Assembly: GCA_016188005.1 (NCBI GenBank)
Contig: JACPIQ010000086.1
Span: 113,479 to 177,478, forward strand
Source of the DNA: Candidatus Rokuibacteriota bacterium
Lineage (GTDB): Bacteria; Methylomirabilota; Methylomirabilia; Rokubacteriales; CSP1-6
DNA: 64,000 nucleotides
Direction of reading: 5' to 3'
How positions within the stretch are numbered: position 1 is the first letter of the stretch; every line of letters begins with the position of its first letter. Positions 48,821-58,150 of the stretch are shown piece after piece. The notes beneath the pieces were generated by a model. It saw only the letters and a list, made by a program, of their open reading frames with translations. It did no database searches and had not been told where the DNA came from. Made by a program: the position numbers and the translations under genes.

Positions 48821-50824
48821 ATGCGCGCACTCTCAACGTGGCCTCGCCAACGGTTCGCTGCCTCTTTGTGGTTCCCGGCCTTCCTCCTGCTGCTGCCAGC
48901 CAGTCCCGCCGGGGCCCAGATGATCGAGCTTCAGCCCATCGCCTCCGGCCTCACCCAGCCTCTGGGACTGGCCAACGCCGGGGACGGTTCAAATCGCCTC
49001 TTCATCGTGCTGCGGGGGGGGCGGATCCTCGTTCGGTCGGCGAGTGGCTCCATCAGCACGTTCCTCGACATCTCGACGCTCGTGTCATGCTGTACGGGCG
49101 AGCGGGGCCTGCTGGGTCTCGCCTTCCATCCGCAGTATCCGAGCAATGGATTCTTCTTCGTCAACTACACCAACACGAGTGGCAACACCGTCGTCGCCAG
49201 GTATCGGGTCTCGGCCGATCCCGATGTCGCGAACCCCGGGTCGGCGACACTCATCCTCACCGTGGGACAGCCCTTCGCCAACCATAATGGCGGGCATCTC
49301 GCCTTCGGGGCCGATGGCTTCCTCTACGTCGGGCTCGGGGACGGCGGGAGCGCGGGCGACCCGAACAACTTCGCGCAGGATCTCGGGTCGCTGCTGGGCA
49401 AGATGCTGCGCATCGACGTCGACGGCGGCACACCGTACGCGATCCCCCCTGACAACCCCTTCGTCGGGGTCCCGGGGGCCCGCCCGGAGATCTGGAGCTA
49501 TGGCTTCCGCAACCCGTGGCGCTATTCGTTCGACCGGATGACCGGCGACCTCTTGATCGGTGACGTCGGCCAGGACGCGCGCGAAGAGATCGACTTCGAG
49601 GCGGCGGGCACCGGGGGTGGGCGCAACTACGGCTGGCGGCGCATGGAGGGCACGGCCTGCTTCAACCCCACCACCGGCTGCAACGACGGCACCCTCACCC
49701 TGCCCGTCATCGAGTACACGCATGCGGAGGGCTGTTCGGTGACCGGCGGCTACCGCTATCGCGGCACCGCCTTCCCCACGCTCTTCGCCAGGTACTTCTA
49801 CGGCGATTTCTGCGCCGGCAAGATCTGGGCCGGCACGGAGGCCGGCGGAGGGGCGTGGACGACCCAGCTCCTGCTCGACACGGCTCTCAGCATCTCGAGC
49901 TTCGGAGAGGACGAGCAGGGCGAGATCTACGTGGTGCACATCGGCACCAGCGGAGCCAGCTTCACCGACGGTGCCGTCTTTCGCATCGCCGTGCCCGCGG
50001 CCAGCGGCGAGATCATCCTCGACAACCTGGCCGCGGGGCAGTCGGATGGCATGCGCACGTTCACCGGGACCTGGTGCACGTCTACCGTGGCCGGCCTCGG
50101 GCCCGACACGCTCTACGCCTGCGGAGGAAGCAGCGAGAGCTATCGCTGGCGCCCGACCATCCCCAGCGCTGGCACCTATCAGGTCTTTGCGCGATGGGGG
50201 GCCCATGCCAACCGCTCCACCAATGTCCCCTACCGGATCGTGCATGCCGGGGGCACGACCATGCGGGCGGTGAACCAGCGGATCAATGGCGGGATGTGGA
50301 ATCTCCTGGGGACGTTCAGCTTCAACGCCGGATCGACGGGGTACGTCGAGGTGCTGGAAGCGACCGGAGGGGTCACGTCCGCGGATGCGGTCCGCTTCGT
50401 TCCCGGCGCGGGCGCCACCCCGATCGTCGTCGACAATCTTCCCGTGGGGCAACAGGATGCGGCGCGCACGTTCACCGGGACCTGGTGCACATCCGCCCTG
50501 GCCGGCTTCGGCGCCGATACCCTGTACGCGTGCGGTGGCGCCGGCGAGAGCTATCGCTGGCGGCCGACCGTACCGGCCACCGGCACCTACCGTGTCTTCG
50601 AGCAGCACGCCGCGCACTCGAACCGCGGCACCGCGGTGCCGTTCCGCATCAGTCACGCCGGCGGCCTGACGACGGTCAACGTGAACCAGCAGGTGAACGG
50701 CGGACAGTGGAACCTCCTGGGCCAGTTCATGTTCAACGCGGGCACCGCCGGCTACGTCGAGGTGCTGGAAGCACCCTCGGGGATCACGTCGGCCGACGCG
50801 ATCCGGCTCGAAGCGGTGCCCTAG
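48821..50824 (+). CDS. PQQ-dependent sugar dehydrogenase with two golvesin-like C-terminal repeats
   Basis: 667 residues. Signal peptide (FLLLLPASPAGAQ, to about residue 33); then a six-bladed glucose/sorbosone dehydrogenase propeller (about 38-390) with GERGLLGLAFHPQY, HNGGHLAFGADGFLYVGLGDGG (the catalytic His and Ca2+/PQQ contacts) and EIWSYGFRNPWRYSFD. The rest (about 395-665) is two copies of a 130-residue golvesin C-terminal-like domain, each with RTFTGTWCTS, LYACGG, ESYRWRPT and a cysteine pair. The repeats are also visible as DNA repeats (near 50054 and 50466). It oxidises an aldose in the periplasm or outside; the tail may bind polysaccharide. Confidence 0.88.
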   Translation: MRALSTWPRQRFAASLWFPAFLLLLPASPAGAQMIELQPIASGLTQPLGLANAGDGSNRLFIVLRGGRILVRSASGSISTFLDISTLVSCCTGERGLLGLAFHPQYPSNGFFFVNYTNTSGNTVVARYRVSADPDVANPGSATLILTVGQPFANHNGGHLAFGADGFLYVGLGDGGSAGDPNNFAQDLGSLLGKMLRIDVDGGTPYAIPPDNPFVGVPGARPEIWSYGFRNPWRYSFDRMTGDLLIGDVGQDAREEIDFEAAGTGGGRNYGWRRMEGTACFNPTTGCNDGTLTLPVIEYTHAEGCSVTGGYRYRGTAFPTLFARYFYGDFCAGKIWAGTEAGGGAWTTQLLLDTALSISSFGEDEQGEIYVVHIGTSGASFTDGAVFRIAVPAASGEIILDNLAAGQSDGMRTFTGTWCTSTVAGLGPDTLYACGGSSESYRWRPTIPSAGTYQVFARWGAHANRSTNVPYRIVHAGGTTMRAVNQRINGGMWNLLGTFSFNAGSTGYVEVLEATGGVTSADAVRFVPGAGATPIVVDNLPVGQQDAARTFTGTWCTSALAGFGADTLYACGGAGESYRWRPTVPATGTYRVFEQHAAHSNRGTAVPFRISHAGGLTTVNVNQQVNGGQWNLLGQFMFNAGTAGYVEVLEAPSGITSADAIRLEAVP

Positions 50825-50968
50825 CGTGCCTGACCGCCTCACGTCCACTCCTTGCGCACCACGATGACGTTCTGCGGACACCGGCGCGGATCATCTATGT
50901 AGTCTGCGAACCGGAAGCGCTAGGCCCCCGCCGCGTCGGGGCTTGACTTCGCCAGGCCGGTGGTGTTG

Positions 50969-50982
50969 ACTGAGCGCTCAGT
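50969..50982. promoter_or_regulatory. TetR-type operator palindrome (ACTGAGCGCTCAGT)
   Basis: A perfect 14-bp palindrome that ends on the base before the TetR ATG at 50983, with TTGAC just in front. TGAGCGCTCA is a common core of TetR-family operators. It suggests autoregulation of the whole operon and leaves no room for a Shine-Dalgarno sequence. Confidence 0.6.
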
Positions 50983-51696
50983 ATGACCGAACTGGTCGTC
51001 GCCTCCATCAAGGACGGGGAGCGCGTGCGGGAGCGCCGCGAGCGTCTCGTCAGCGCCGCCACGGACGTGTTCGTGCGCAAGGGCTACCACCTGGCCACGG
51101 TCCGCGACATCGGGCGCGAGGCCGGCTTCACGCAGGGCACGATCTACAACTACGTCCGCTCCAAGGCCGACATCCTCTACCTCGTCTGTGACGAGGTGGT
51201 CACCGCCTACCAGGCCGCGGTGCGCCGGGCCATCGACGGCATCGTCGATCCCGCGGCGCGGCTCCGCGCGGCGCTCCGGGCGATCGTCGAGGTCATGCTC
51301 GCGCGCCAGGAGCAGATCCTGCTCCTCTACCACGAGAGCCACTCCCTCGACCCCAAGGCCGTGCGCGCGCTGCTGGCCCGGGTCGAGGAGTTCATCCAGA
51401 CCTTCGAGGAGATGCTCGCCGCCGTTCGGGGGCGCCGCGGATTCGCGGTCGAGCACCGGCGGCTCGCGGCGAACATCGTGACGTTCCTCCCCACCATGGT
51501 GGCCCTGCGCCGCTGGGACCTGACCCGGCGCGTTCCCCCCGCCGTCCTGGTCCCCGGGCTGACGGATTTCATGCTCCGGGGGCTCGGCGTCGTCGGGGAG
51601 GCCGCCCATGCGCCGCGTCCTCGTAGGCCGTCGGCTCGTCGCCACCCCCGGAGCACATCCCCACGACCTCGTCGTCGACAGGAGGGCAGCCAATGA
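50983..51696 (+). CDS. TetR family regulator of the Liv-type catabolic operon
   Basis: 237 residues. N-terminal DNA-binding domain with the helix-turn-helix ATVRDIGREAGFTQGTIYNYV (about residues 39-59), then a ligand-binding helical domain (DPAARLRAALRAIVEVML and so on), and an Arg/Pro-rich tail of 35 residues. The palindrome abutting its ATG is probably its operator. The stop overlaps the next ATG (ATGA), so it is the first gene of the operon and represses it until the substrate or its CoA ester appears; that last point is inference from FadR/PaaR-like relatives. Confidence 0.88.
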   Translation: MTELVVASIKDGERVRERRERLVSAATDVFVRKGYHLATVRDIGREAGFTQGTIYNYVRSKADILYLVCDEVVTAYQAAVRRAIDGIVDPAARLRAALRAIVEVMLARQEQILLLYHESHSLDPKAVRALLARVEEFIQTFEEMLAAVRGRRGFAVEHRRLAANIVTFLPTMVALRRWDLTRRVPPAVLVPGLTDFMLRGLGVVGEAAHAPRPRRPSARRHPRSTSPRPRRRQEGSQ

Positions 51697-52916
51697 AACG
51701 GGAAGGGTCGATCCCTCGACGGACATTCCTCAGGGCCGGTGCAGCCGGGGTGGCGACCCTGGCCGTGCCGACGATGCGCGCGCGGGCCTGGGCCCAGGGC
51801 TCGGAGCCGATCGTCATCGGCGTGCCGACCGCCATCACGGGCACCTGGGCAGCGCTGGGGGTGCAGGTCGTGCGGACCTGCAAGCTCGTCGCGAAAGAGG
51901 TGGAGCAGCGGGGCGGGATCCTCGGCCGCAAGGTCGAGTTTCTCTTCGAGGACACCCAGGGCAACCCGGCCAACTGCGTCCGCAAGGCGCAGGAGATGGT
52001 GGAACGGCACAAGGTGAACCTGTTCACGGGGATCATGGCCTCGTCCGAGGCGCTCGCGGTGAGCGCGAAGCTGGCGGAGTGGAACGCGTTCTTCCTCTCG
52101 AGCATCAACGGGGCCGGGGAGCTCACCGCCGAGAAGTACGTCCCGAACTTCTTCCGCGCCAACACCTCGGGCCCCATGGGCGCCCGGACCATCGCAGTCT
52201 ATCTGAAGGACGCTCCCCAGAAGACCTTCTACGCGATCGGCCTCGACTACGCGTGGGGGCATTCGAGCGTGGCCGTCTTCGAGAAGGAGATCCAGCGGGC
52301 CGGCAAGGAGTTCGTGGGCAAGGTGTTCGCGCCCACCGGGACCAAGGATTACTCGACCTACATCACTCGGATCCGCCAGGCGAACCCCGACGGGCTCTAC
52401 GTCGCCATCACGGGGGACGACGGCACGGCCTTCTACCAGCAGGCGGCCCAGTTCAAGCTCGGCGAGAAGATCCAGATGGTGACGGAGCTGGTCGACATGC
52501 TGAACCTCAAGCCGGCCGGCGAGGCCACGCTGGGGCTCATCGGGTCGAGCCGGTACACCTTCATGTACGAGACCCCGGAGAATCAGGCCTTCGTGAAGCG
52601 CTTCCAGGCCGAGTTCAAGGAAGCTCCCGACACCTTCGACGGGGAGCAGTACCAAGCCCTCCAGATCCTGTTCAAGGCCATCGAGAAGGCCCGGAGCACC
52701 GACACGGCCGCCCTTGTCAAGGCCATGGCAGGGCTCGAGGTGACGAGCGTCAAGGGCAAGGTCGTGATGCGCGAGTGCGACCATCAGGGGAGCCAGCAGG
52801 GCTTCGTCGTCAAGGCGGTGAAGCGCCAGGGCTTCGCCCATCCCGTCCCCGAGGTGGTGAAGACCTACCCGGCCGACATCGTCACGCCCCCCTGCCGGAA
52901 GTCGTCCTACAGCTAG
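51693..52916 (+). CDS. Branched-chain-type ABC transporter substrate-binding protein (Tat signal)
   Basis: 407 residues of the LivJ/LivK-like type I binding-protein family. A twin-arginine motif (PRRTFLRAGAAG, residues 8-19) and AWAQ cleavage region near residue 34 indicate Tat export. The mature part starts IVIGVPTAITGTWAALG and has FEDTQGNPANCVRKAQEM and DYSTYITRIRQANPDG segments. In many soil bacteria these bind aromatic or other carboxylates rather than amino acids; the adjoining CoA ligase and beta-oxidation-like enzymes support that here. Confidence 0.9.
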   Translation: MKREGSIPRRTFLRAGAAGVATLAVPTMRARAWAQGSEPIVIGVPTAITGTWAALGVQVVRTCKLVAKEVEQRGGILGRKVEFLFEDTQGNPANCVRKAQEMVERHKVNLFTGIMASSEALAVSAKLAEWNAFFLSSINGAGELTAEKYVPNFFRANTSGPMGARTIAVYLKDAPQKTFYAIGLDYAWGHSSVAVFEKEIQRAGKEFVGKVFAPTGTKDYSTYITRIRQANPDGLYVAITGDDGTAFYQQAAQFKLGEKIQMVTELVDMLNLKPAGEATLGLIGSSRYTFMYETPENQAFVKRFQAEFKEAPDTFDGEQYQALQILFKAIEKARSTDTAALVKAMAGLEVTSVKGKVVMRECDHQGSQQGFVVKAVKRQGFAHPVPEVVKTYPADIVTPPCRKSSYS

Positions 52917-52978
52917 GCGCCCGGCGCCGCGGCGGGGAGGGGCAGCCCTTCCCGCCGCGGCTCTCTCGCGACGATCCG

Positions 52979-53848
52979 ATGAGCCTGACCGCCTTCCTCG
53001 TGACACAGGGTCTCAACGCGCTGGCCCTGTCCGCGCTCCTGTTCTTCATCTCCATCGGGCTCACGCTGATCTTCGGCATCATGCGCATCATCAACTTCGC
53101 CCACGGGGCGCTCTACATGCTGGGGGCGTACGTGGGCGTCTCGGTCGCCCTCTGGACGGGCCGGTACTGGCTGGCGCTCGCGCTGGCGCCGATCCTCGTG
53201 GCGGCGCTGGGGCTCGGCGTCGAGGCGCTCGTCCTCCGGCCCCTCTACCGGCGCGAGCACGGCGCCTTCCTCCTGGTGACGTTCGGCGTCGCTCTGGTGG
53301 TCGCGGAGGGGATCCGCCTCGGCTGGGGGCCCACGGCCCGACGGTTCGCGCTGCCGTCCGGCCTGGCCGGGTCGGTGACCCTCCTCGGCGAGGCGTTTCC
53401 CGTCTACCGGATCTTCCTCGCCTGCTTCGGGGTGGCGGTGGCCGTCGCGCTGTGGCAGTTCCTCGAGCGGACGCGGCTCGGGCTGGTCATCCGCGCCACC
53501 GCCCAGAACGCCGAGATGGTGCATGCCCTCGGGGTGGACGTCCGCTGGGTCCGCTCGGGGGTCTTCGCGCTCGGCTGCGGGCTGGCCGCGCTCGGCGGCG
53601 TCCTGGCCGTCCCGCTGGTCACCGCCTACCTCGGCCTGGGGGCGGGGGTGGTCGTGGATGCCTTCGTCATCGTGATCATCGGGGGCATGGGCAGCTTCGT
53701 GGGGTCGGTGATCGGCAGCCTCCTGGTCGGCTTCGTCCAGACCTTCGGGAACTTCTATCTCCCCGACCTGGCCCTGGCCGCGATGTACCTCGCGATGATC
53801 GCCGTGCTGGTCCTGCGCCCGCGCGGCCTCTTCGGGCAGGACGAGTAG
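52979..53848 (+). CDS. LivH-type ABC permease
   Basis: 289 residues from the ATG at 52979. Eight or so membrane helices; LivH landmarks are IGLTLIFGIMRIINFAHGALYMLGAY at the start, RTRLGLVIRATAQNAEMVHALGVD (the cytoplasmic coupling loop) and IIGGMGSFVGSVIGSLLVGF. It pairs with the LivM-type permease. Normally livM follows directly; here 232 bases of repeat-rich sequence intervene. Confidence 0.9.
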   Translation: MSLTAFLVTQGLNALALSALLFFISIGLTLIFGIMRIINFAHGALYMLGAYVGVSVALWTGRYWLALALAPILVAALGLGVEALVLRPLYRREHGAFLLVTFGVALVVAEGIRLGWGPTARRFALPSGLAGSVTLLGEAFPVYRIFLACFGVAVAVALWQFLERTRLGLVIRATAQNAEMVHALGVDVRWVRSGVFALGCGLAALGGVLAVPLVTAYLGLGAGVVVDAFVIVIIGGMGSFVGSVIGSLLVGFVQTFGNFYLPDLALAAMYLAMIAVLVLRPRGLFGQDE

Positions 53849-54080
53849 TGCCGGCCCAATTCACTTCGCCATCGCTCGCTCACGCTCGCGCGACTCCCAT
53901 CTCCGCTCGCCTGGCCTCCGGCTTCGGCTCGCCCAGCCATGTTCTCGGTCGGCGCGGGCACTCAACGTACACCTGCGTACGCCTCGCGCCCGCCGCTTCC
54001 GCTCGTCTCCCCAGGTCCGCTCGCCTCGCCTCCCGGCTGCGGCTCGCACAGCATTCCTCCGGCCTCGTCTGGCTCGTGAC
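53849..54080. repeat. Repeat-rich spacer between the two permease genes
   Basis: No gene. Two imperfect direct repeats of about 36 bp lie at 53902-53936 and 54016-54052, each reading roughly TCCGCTCGCCT(g/c)GCCTCC followed by GGCT(t/g)CGGCTCGC and CAGC. Between them is a small hairpin CGTAC/GTACG (53966-53981). Similar CTCGCTCCGCTCG/CTTCGCTCGCCTCAC sequence occurs at 39176-39230 and a relative in inverse orientation at 25260-25310, so this is a dispersed intergenic repeat family. Confidence 0.55.
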
Positions 54081-55070
54081 TTGGCCCGGCACGGTGCAGT
54101 AGCCGTGGGCTGGGCGGGCGCGGTCGTCATCGCAGGCCTCGCCGCGGCCCCCGCGGTACTGCCAGGGTTCCTGGTCACCTCGCTGACCGAGGTCCTGATC
54201 CTCGGCCTCTTCGCCATGAGCCTGGATCTCCTCGTGGGCTACACCGGCCTCGACTCCTTCGGGCACGCCGCCGTCTACGGGCTCGGGGCGTACACGGCCT
54301 CGCTCCTGCTCCTCAGGGCCGAGGTCTCGCTGCCCACGGCGGTGCTCGGCGGGGCGCTGCTGACGGCCGTGCTCGCCCTGCCCATGGGCTGGCTCTGCAC
54401 CCGCACGACCGGCGTCTCCTTCGCCATGCTGACCCTGGCCTTCGCCCAGCTGCTCTACGCCGTGGCCTACAAGTGGCAGAGCGTCACCGGGGGCTCCGAC
54501 GGGCTCGCGGGAGTCTCGCGGACGCCGGGGCCCTTCGGCCTCACCTGGTTCACGTCACGGCCGGGGTACTACTACTTCGTGGCCGGCTGCCTCGCCGGCG
54601 CCTACGTCCTGTGCCGCGCCTTCGTCGCCTCGCCGGTCGGCACCACGCTGCTCGCCATCCGCGAGAACGAGCGGAAGGCGAGCGCGCTGGGCTACAACCC
54701 GCGGGCCTACAAGATCGCGGTCTTCGTGATCGCGGCGTTCTTCGGCGGGCTCGCCGGGGCGCTCTACGCGCCCTTCGCCGGCTTCGCCTCGCCGGATCTC
54801 TTCTTCTGGATCCTCTCGGGCCAGGTCCTCGTGATGGTCATCGTCGGCGGGAGCGGATCGCTGCTGGGGCCCATCGCCGGCGCGGCGGTGTTCCTGCTCC
54901 TCGAGCACCATCTGAGCGGCCTGACTGACTCCTGGGCGCTCATCCTCGGCCTGATCTTCATCGTCTTCGTCGTCTTCGTGCCCGAGGGCCTGTGGGGCAT
55001 CGTCCGCCGCCACGCGGCCACCCCCGCGGCGCTTCTGGAGGAGTCCGGTGCCGAACACCCCGTACCTTGA
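54081..55070 (+). CDS. LivM-type ABC permease
   Basis: 329 residues. The start is uncertain: TTG at 54081 or GTG at 54105 just before the first hydrophobic helix. LivM landmarks are LFAMSLDLLVGYTGLDSFGHAAVYGLGAY, RTTGVSFAMLTLAFAQ, GTTLLAIRENERKASALGYNPRAYK (coupling loop) and VGGSGSLLGPIAGA. It forms the channel with the LivH-type protein. Its 3' end overlaps the ATPase gene by 23 bp. Confidence 0.88.
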   Translation: MARHGAVAVGWAGAVVIAGLAAAPAVLPGFLVTSLTEVLILGLFAMSLDLLVGYTGLDSFGHAAVYGLGAYTASLLLLRAEVSLPTAVLGGALLTAVLALPMGWLCTRTTGVSFAMLTLAFAQLLYAVAYKWQSVTGGSDGLAGVSRTPGPFGLTWFTSRPGYYYFVAGCLAGAYVLCRAFVASPVGTTLLAIRENERKASALGYNPRAYKIAVFVIAAFFGGLAGALYAPFAGFASPDLFFWILSGQVLVMVIVGGSGSLLGPIAGAAVFLLLEHHLSGLTDSWALILGLIFIVFVVFVPEGLWGIVRRHAATPAALLEESGAEHPVP

Positions 55071-55806
55071 GTGCCGGGGCGTGAGTCGCCACTTCGGGGC
55101 GCTGGCGGCGGTCGCCGAGGTGTCGATGACCATCCAGCAGGGGGAGATCCGCGCGGTGATCGGCCCGAACGGCGCGGGCAAGACGACGCTCTTCAACGTG
55201 ATCGCGGGGTCGCTCCGGCCCACCGCCGGGTCCGTCGTCTTCAAGGGCGAGCCGCTCACGGGGCTCCCGCCGCATGCCATCTGCGCCCGGGGCCTGTCGC
55301 GGACCTTCCAGCTCACCGCGCTCTTTCCCAGGCTCACCGTCCTCGAGAACGTCAGGCTCGCGGCCCAGGCGCGGGCCCGGGGGCGGTGGCGGGTGCTCGG
55401 CGGCGGGGCGATCAGGGGCGAGACGACCCGGGAGGCCGAGGGCTGGCTCGACCGCCTCCGCCTGGCGCATGTCGCCCGCGCCCCGGCGGGTCTCCTGTCC
55501 CACGGCGACCAGCGCCTGCTCGAGGTGGCCATGGCGCTGGCCCAGCGCCCCGAAGTCCTCCTGCTGGACGAGCCCACCCAGGGGCTCTCGGTGGAGGAGA
55601 CCGCCCGCACGGTCGCGCTCCTGCACGAGCTGCTCACCGACGGCCGGCTCACGGTCCTCCTCGTCGAGCACGACATGGAGGTGGTCTTCTCGCTCGCCCA
55701 CCGGATCACCGTGCTCCACCAGGGGCGCGTCATCGGCGACGGCACGCCGGCCGAGGTGAAGCGGACCCCGGCCGTCCAGACGGCCTATCTGGGGGGGCTC
55801 GACTGA
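55048..55806 (+). CDS. LivG-type ABC ATPase
   Basis: 252 residues from a GTG overlapping the permease end. Walker A GPNGAGKT (about residues 39-46), Q-loop RTFQLTALFPRLTVLENV, and Walker B VLLLDEPTQGLS. The signature motif reads LLSHGDQR where most relatives have LSYGxQR/LSGGQ, which is a normal LivG-type variant. VEHDMEVVFSLAHRITVLHQG closes the domain. It powers uptake with the LivF-type protein encoded one base after its stop. Confidence 0.9.
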   Translation: MPNTPYLECRGVSRHFGALAAVAEVSMTIQQGEIRAVIGPNGAGKTTLFNVIAGSLRPTAGSVVFKGEPLTGLPPHAICARGLSRTFQLTALFPRLTVLENVRLAAQARARGRWRVLGGGAIRGETTREAEGWLDRLRLAHVARAPAGLLSHGDQRLLEVAMALAQRPEVLLLDEPTQGLSVEETARTVALLHELLTDGRLTVLLVEHDMEVVFSLAHRITVLHQGRVIGDGTPAEVKRTPAVQTAYLGGLD

Positions 55807-55807
55807 C

Positions 55808-56503
55808 ATGCTCGGGGTCGACGACCTCCACGCCTACTACGGGGCGAGCCACGTGCTCCAGGGGGTGACGCTCCAGGTGGAGGCGGGCCGGGTTGCCGGC
55901 ATCCTCGGCCGGAACGGCGTGGGCAAGACCACCACGCTTCGCGCGATCATGGGCCTCACCACGCCGCGGCGAGGGCGGGTCGCGCTGGACGCCGCCGACA
56001 TCACCGGCTGGGCGCCGCACCGGGTGGCGCGGGCCGGCGTGGCCTATGTCCCCGAGGGTCGCCAGATCTTCCCGGCGCTCACGGCGCTCGAGAACATCCG
56101 GGTCGCCGAGCGGCGCCCGGCCTCGCGCTGGCCCGTGGAGCGGCTCCTGGAGCTCTTCCCCCTGCTCCGGCCGCGGCTGCGCCACCGGGGCCGGCAGCTG
56201 TCGGGCGGGGAGCAGCAGATGCTCGCCATCGCGCGCGCGCTGGTCACGGACCCCCGGGTGCTGCTCCTGGACGAGCCGTCCCAGGGCCTGGCGCCGCTGA
56301 TCGTCCGGGAGCTCGCCACGGTCATCCGGCGTCTCGCCGCCGAGGGCGTCACGGTGCTCCTGGTCGAGCAGAACCTGAAGCTGGCCGAGCTCGTGGCCGA
56401 TCACCTCTTCGTCATGGTCAAGGGGCGCGTCGTCTACGACGCGACCCCGGAGCGGTTCCACGCCGACGGCGCCGAGGTCCGCACGCGGTACCTCACGCTG
56501 TAG
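55808..56503 (+). CDS. LivF-type ABC ATPase
   Basis: 231 residues. Walker A GRNGVGKTTT (near residue 35), VAYVPEGRQIFPALTALENI, signature LSGGEQQM, Walker B VLLLDEPSQGLAP and VEQNLKLAELVADHLFVMVKG, the LivF-specific ending. With it the five-component importer (binding protein, two permeases, two ATPases) is complete. The acyl-CoA ligase starts nine bases after its stop. Confidence 0.92.
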   Translation: MLGVDDLHAYYGASHVLQGVTLQVEAGRVAGILGRNGVGKTTTLRAIMGLTTPRRGRVALDAADITGWAPHRVARAGVAYVPEGRQIFPALTALENIRVAERRPASRWPVERLLELFPLLRPRLRHRGRQLSGGEQQMLAIARALVTDPRVLLLDEPSQGLAPLIVRELATVIRRLAAEGVTVLLVEQNLKLAELVADHLFVMVKGRVVYDATPERFHADGAEVRTRYLTL

Positions 56504-56512
56504 GAGGCTCGC

Positions 56513-58150
56513 ATGCCTGTCTTCCAGACCCGTCTCACGCCCGACCTCGTCGCGCGCTACACGCGCTCGGGACACTGGGGGACCGAAACCTTCGCCCAGA
56601 TCCTGGCCGCGCGCGCGGCGGCCCATCCCGAGCGGGAGGCCATCGTCGACCATCGCCACCGCGTCACGTACGGGGAGCTCGCCGCCCGGGTGGAGCGCAC
56701 GGCGGCGGCCTTCCAGCAGCTCGGCGTCGGCCCCGGCGACACGGTGACGATCCAGCTGCCGAACTGGGCCGAGTTCGCCTACGTCTTCTTCGCGCTCGAG
56801 CGCGTGGGAGCGGTCGCCAACCAGATCGGCCCCGACTTCCGCGGCCGGGAGGTCGACTACATCCTGCGCTTCTCCGAGAGCCGCGCCTTCGTGTGCCCCG
56901 CGACGTTCAAGGACTTCGAGTACGTCCCGATGATCCGCGCGCTGCGCCCGGGCCTCCCCGCCCTCGAGACCGTGTGCGTGCTCGGCGGCCCGGACGCGGC
57001 GGACACGGTGTCCTTGGACGAGATGGTCTACGGCACACGCCCGCTGCCGCCGCTGGTTCCGAGGCCCATGGGGGCGGACGCGGTCATGCGCATGGCCTTC
57101 ACCTCGGGGACGACCGGGAACCCGAAGGGCGTCACCCACAGCTTCAACACGACGCTGCCCACGTGCCGCATCCTCAATGCCGCCATGGAGGTGACCGAGA
57201 ACGAGGTCTTTCTCGTCTACCTCCCGCTGGGCTTGAACTGGGGCTACCTCACCCTCCTCCAGGCTATCATGGCGGGCGCCCGGGCCGTGCTCCTGGACCG
57301 GTTCTCGGGCCGGGCGGCCCTCGAGCTGATCGAGCGGGAGCGCGTCACCTTCATCCCGAGCGCCCCGGCCTCGATCATCGCCATGCTGAACGATCCCGAG
57401 CTCGGGCGCTTCGACCTGCGCTCCCTCCGCGTCGTCATCACCGGCGGCGCCTCCTGCCCCGTCGAGACGATCCGGGCGTTCCGGGCGCGGCTGCCCGGGT
57501 ATCTCATCGAGCTCTACGGCATGCTCGAGACCGGCTTCCACACCTTCACGCGCTTCACGGACGACCCCGAGGCGGTGGCGGGCACCATCGGCCGGCCGGC
57601 GCCCGGCATGGGCCTGCGCCTCATCGACGAGCACGGCCGCGACGTCCCGCCGGGGGCGGAGGGCGAGATCGCCGCCGAGGGGCCGTCGGTGCACCTCGGC
57701 TACCACAAGAACCCCGCCGCCAACGCCGAGCTGTTCACCGCGGACGGGTGGTTCCGGACGGGCGATCTGGGGCAGCTCGACGCGGCCGGCAACGTGACGA
57801 TCGTGGGGCGGCTCAAGGAGATGATCAATCGCGGCGGCAAGAAGTTCTTCCCGCGCGAGATCGAGGAGATCCTCTACACGCATCCGAAGGTGCTCCACGC
57901 CGCGATCGTCGGGGTGCCCGATCCGCGGCTCGGGGAGCGGAACTGCCTGTGCGTGATCCCCCGGCCAGGCGCGAGCCTCCCGCTCGAGGAGGTCGTGGCG
58001 TTCCTCGCGGGGAGCGTCGCGACCTACAAGCTCCCGGAGGAGATCGAGGTGTTCGACGACTTCCCCTTCACCCCCACGGGCAAGATCCAGCGGCATGCGT
58101 TGACCCGCCAGGTGCTGGCCCGGCGCGGGGCGGAGGTGCCGCGGCCATGA
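56513..58150 (+). CDS. AMP-forming acyl-CoA ligase (cyclohexanecarboxylate/aryl acid-type)
   Basis: 545 residues of the ANL family. AMP-binding P-loop MAFTSGTTGNPKG (about residues 195-207), ITGGASCP, ELYGMLETGF (A5 motif; usual form YGxTE), GWFRTGDLGQLD, and the C-terminal lysine in TPTGKIQRHALTR. The overall pattern is nearest cyclohexanecarboxylate-CoA ligase-like enzymes. It should activate the acid imported by the adjoining ABC system with ATP and CoA in the cytoplasm. The amidohydrolase ATG overlaps its stop (ATGA). Confidence 0.88.
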   Translation: MPVFQTRLTPDLVARYTRSGHWGTETFAQILAARAAAHPEREAIVDHRHRVTYGELAARVERTAAAFQQLGVGPGDTVTIQLPNWAEFAYVFFALERVGAVANQIGPDFRGREVDYILRFSESRAFVCPATFKDFEYVPMIRALRPGLPALETVCVLGGPDAADTVSLDEMVYGTRPLPPLVPRPMGADAVMRMAFTSGTTGNPKGVTHSFNTTLPTCRILNAAMEVTENEVFLVYLPLGLNWGYLTLLQAIMAGARAVLLDRFSGRAALELIERERVTFIPSAPASIIAMLNDPELGRFDLRSLRVVITGGASCPVETIRAFRARLPGYLIELYGMLETGFHTFTRFTDDPEAVAGTIGRPAPGMGLRLIDEHGRDVPPGAEGEIAAEGPSVHLGYHKNPAANAELFTADGWFRTGDLGQLDAAGNVTIVGRLKEMINRGGKKFFPREIEEILYTHPKVLHAAIVGVPDPRLGERNCLCVIPRPGASLPLEEVVAFLAGSVATYKLPEEIEVFDDFPFTPTGKIQRHALTRQVLARRGAEVPRP

